Assembly (NCBI GenBank): GCA_002067635.1
Contig: MVRB01000209.1
Span: forward strand, 1 to 29,688
DNA length: 29,688 bases
Reading direction: 5' to 3'
From: Methanomassiliicoccales archaeon PtaU1.Bin030
GTDB taxonomy: Archaea > Thermoplasmatota > Thermoplasmata > Methanomassiliicoccales > Methanomassiliicoccaceae
Shown here: piece after piece, positions 29,401 to 29,688 of the stretch
Layout of the letters: each line of letters begins with the position of its first letter
How positions within the stretch are numbered: the first letter of the stretch is position 1
Program-made: the position numbers and the translations under genes
Notes under the pieces: model-generated
The model's database searches: none
The model's input: only the letters and a program-made list of their open reading frames with translations
Told to the model about the DNA's origin: nothing

Positions 29401-29583
29401 GGATCTCAGGTCAATGGTTATTATTTGCCTTCTGCAGGTAACTACTCCATCACCATCGACTACGCCTGGCAGGAGAGGTACCAAACGAACCTGGTGATCT
29501 TCATAGCTGCCACATTAATGGCGACTCTTGGGCTGGCCGCAGCCTTATGGTGGAAAAAAGGACGTAACGATACCCGTCAGTAA
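26449..29583 (+). CDS. Giant membrane protein, third GT-C/YfhO-like paralogue
   Basis: This 1044-aa protein has the same plan as the proteins at 17279 and 20926 but is more diverged. The first helix is at about 31-49, then an outside loop 'GPLPTGTDSEGLVMTWDMG' with Asp58. About ten helices run to residue 440 ('LLAATVVVVMLASSSSVFI'). The soluble region carries 'EGDYRILTLPYGDVYYDTAL', a carbohydrate-binding-like sandwich near 700-785 ('YDVYLRHRTGPGSGNLSVTV'), another near 860-910, and 'FLKLSESFSEQWTAHDGSG' with 'VNGYYLPSAGNYSI' before the last helix (about 1015-1035) and a basic tail. Many NxS/T sequons are present outside. The ATG 26449 start is used, and ATG 26473 (residue 9) is an alternative. 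It is likely a surface glycosyltransferase or glycan-handling protein. The reaction is unknown. Confidence 0.8.
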   Translation: MSSHSVDIMGWRPRIASFRTYIRELNWRRHLAFIIILTALTAVLFLGYLSGPLPTGTDSEGLVMTWDMGLSSGGLFSSWEPYSALGFQNDPIPLPSAMFALASWMGLSSSTTCKLIMAGSFWLAGAAMYLCALKISRSRLASSIAAIVFCFNQVFLSQIMEGHYFFAIGFALLPVAFLTLYLTIVEENCWAILALPMIFFAYGGSSAPHMILILSIFIVVMSILYFIQDRTRLHRIAYPSIALVLLVIPTALSRFSSGTGILNASYRLSEAQFWSYRDIFSALALRSTENSHMRGGTVQSWAIVDGLDDVMMVLSFVIPIMAVLSLYFLELRRLKLALAGTGLVMLFFALGPNQPLSGLFVWMFQNIPLLDSIRVFSRFGMFIGLVYALLVALLIAELQKRPLINLSIPHLPRLQVKRSDKLLAATVVVVMLASSSSVFIQGPSSFSLPESYAEPFELISSIEGDYRILTLPYGDVYYDTALGKYDGYPLTLTNDPGSYSQMVTGKEVAYGDHSEDYWAVWGSMVSEHKYGYRYLPILLGDTASVRYVVGQIHAPPSEVSDFRNMTGLRQYLVLSGSSTIMVNDHYSERVHAAGSLTLTTGGRADILTSLATGVVHLEDTDLVLLGQIEDSYDLQALWATSPHVIVLGGDLLQLLVENGAFSGDQLMRLGKYAEDTIDDSSDYWITSSEFVRDGSLLHDSAYTVGENVMEVALTTAGAGSYDVYLRHRTGPGSGNLSVTVDDKAAITVPTYSPLSKETWTKVGTYYLESSETLVKIWGDGSGWCSVDDLLVVPAGDVDRKTSEVSEHLKNNSSSVTYLYGPDDLATDRGQDWELVDGTEGWGLSHNGSEDPSLVVKALIPFDGLWTITLRTMNGSSAPSAIIEDIAVNGTDLGDGSYVFEANLSKGLRTIELRTSSAYSVTIESDGSDTEYGLAGAVVTYERKSPWSYEVNVNTTTPTFLKLSESFSEQWTAHDGSGTLLHYQSGSQVNGYYLPSAGNYSITIDYAWQERYQTNLVIFIAATLMATLGLAAALWWKKGRNDTRQ

Positions 29584-29590
29584 TATTTAC
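29582..29590 (+). promoter_or_regulatory. TATA-like element before the final GT2 gene
   Basis: AATATTTAC begins inside the stop codon of the preceding gene and is centred about 27 bases before ATG 29613, so a leaderless transcript is plausible. Confidence 0.35.
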
Positions 29591-29612
29591 ACCAACACAC
29601 CTGACACCCAAG

Positions 29613-29688
29613 ATGGCATCGGTCTCGGTCGGGGTTTGCGCTTACAACGAGGAGAGGAACATCCTCAGCTCCCTCCGCTCGCTCAAGG
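29613..29688 (+). CDS. GT2-family glycosyltransferase, N-terminal fragment (cut by window edge)
   Basis: The last 76 bases encode 25 residues from ATG 29613: 'MASVSVGVCAYNEERNILSS' and then 'LRSLK'. The pattern V-x-V-CAYNEERNI-x5-SL is the first strand and nucleotide-binding loop of GT2 glycosyltransferases. No other family opens this way so consistently. The gene follows the 1044-aa membrane protein by 29 bases and continues the glycan theme. The rest lies outside the window. Confidence 0.75.
   Translation, partial: MASVSVGVCAYNEERNILSSLRSLK

Noticed and set aside
1..29688. CRISPR arrays, tRNA and rRNA genes
   Set aside because: I read both strands for regularly spaced repeats and for the tRNA T-loop pattern and found none that hold up.

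Overview
The window reads as a surface-glycan locus of an archaeon. Many genes are preceded by archaeal TATA/BRE promoters at distances that predict leaderless or very short-leader mRNAs. GGAGG/GGTGA-type ribosome sites appear inside operons, arginine is mostly encoded by AGG/AGA, and two glycosyltransferases resemble the eukaryote/archaeal dolichol-sugar synthases DPM1 and ALG5. Composition and gene style suggest a Thermoplasmatota lineage, possibly Methanomassiliicoccales. That placement is inference, because no rRNA or other marker gene is present.

Layout. The left edge cuts a MerR-type regulator (minus strand). A sugar-1-phosphate nucleotidyltransferase and an EamA transporter follow on the plus strand, converging on a two-ACT-domain protein. 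A minus-strand block (3052-6391) holds a DPM1-like GT2, a multi-pass GT-C-like protein and a secreted protein. A GT4 (6846-7907) converges on an ALG5-like GT2 and a second GT4 whose only plausible start codon is ATT.

The core is a tightly packed plus-strand operon (10183-14845): an SDR reductase/epimerase, an RmlC-like cupin, RfbF, RfbG and RfbH. RfbF/G/H make CDP-4-keto-6-deoxyglucose and remove the 3-hydroxyl. RfbH keeps the full E1 signature: His in place of the PLP lysine and a C-x57-C-x-C-x7-C cluster. The operon therefore points to a CDP-linked 3,6-dideoxyhexose (ascarylose/paratose/abequose type). The E3 reductase partner is not in the window. A GT2 and a GT4 that could transfer the sugars follow.

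The right third carries three giant related membrane proteins (1199, 1056 and 1044 aa). Each has an N-terminal GT-C/YfhO/AftD-like multi-pass domain, a long extracytoplasmic region with beta-sandwich, carbohydrate-binding-like domains, and a C-terminal membrane anchor. They probably act on lipid-linked sugars outside the membrane. Between them sits a complete IS110-family (IS1111-type) element at about 24138-25402, with inverted ends and a structured non-coding segment downstream of the transposase. A 10-base stretch of that segment is identical to the element's left junction, as expected of a bridge/seekRNA guide. A further GT2 begins at the right edge.

The genes would work together as follows: NDP-sugar synthesis (548, rfbFGH operon), loading of sugars onto lipid carriers or nascent glycan by cytoplasmic GT2/GT4 enzymes, and extracytoplasmic transfer or remodelling by the GT-C-like proteins. 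No flippase, AglB oligosaccharyltransferase, rRNA, tRNA or CRISPR array was seen.
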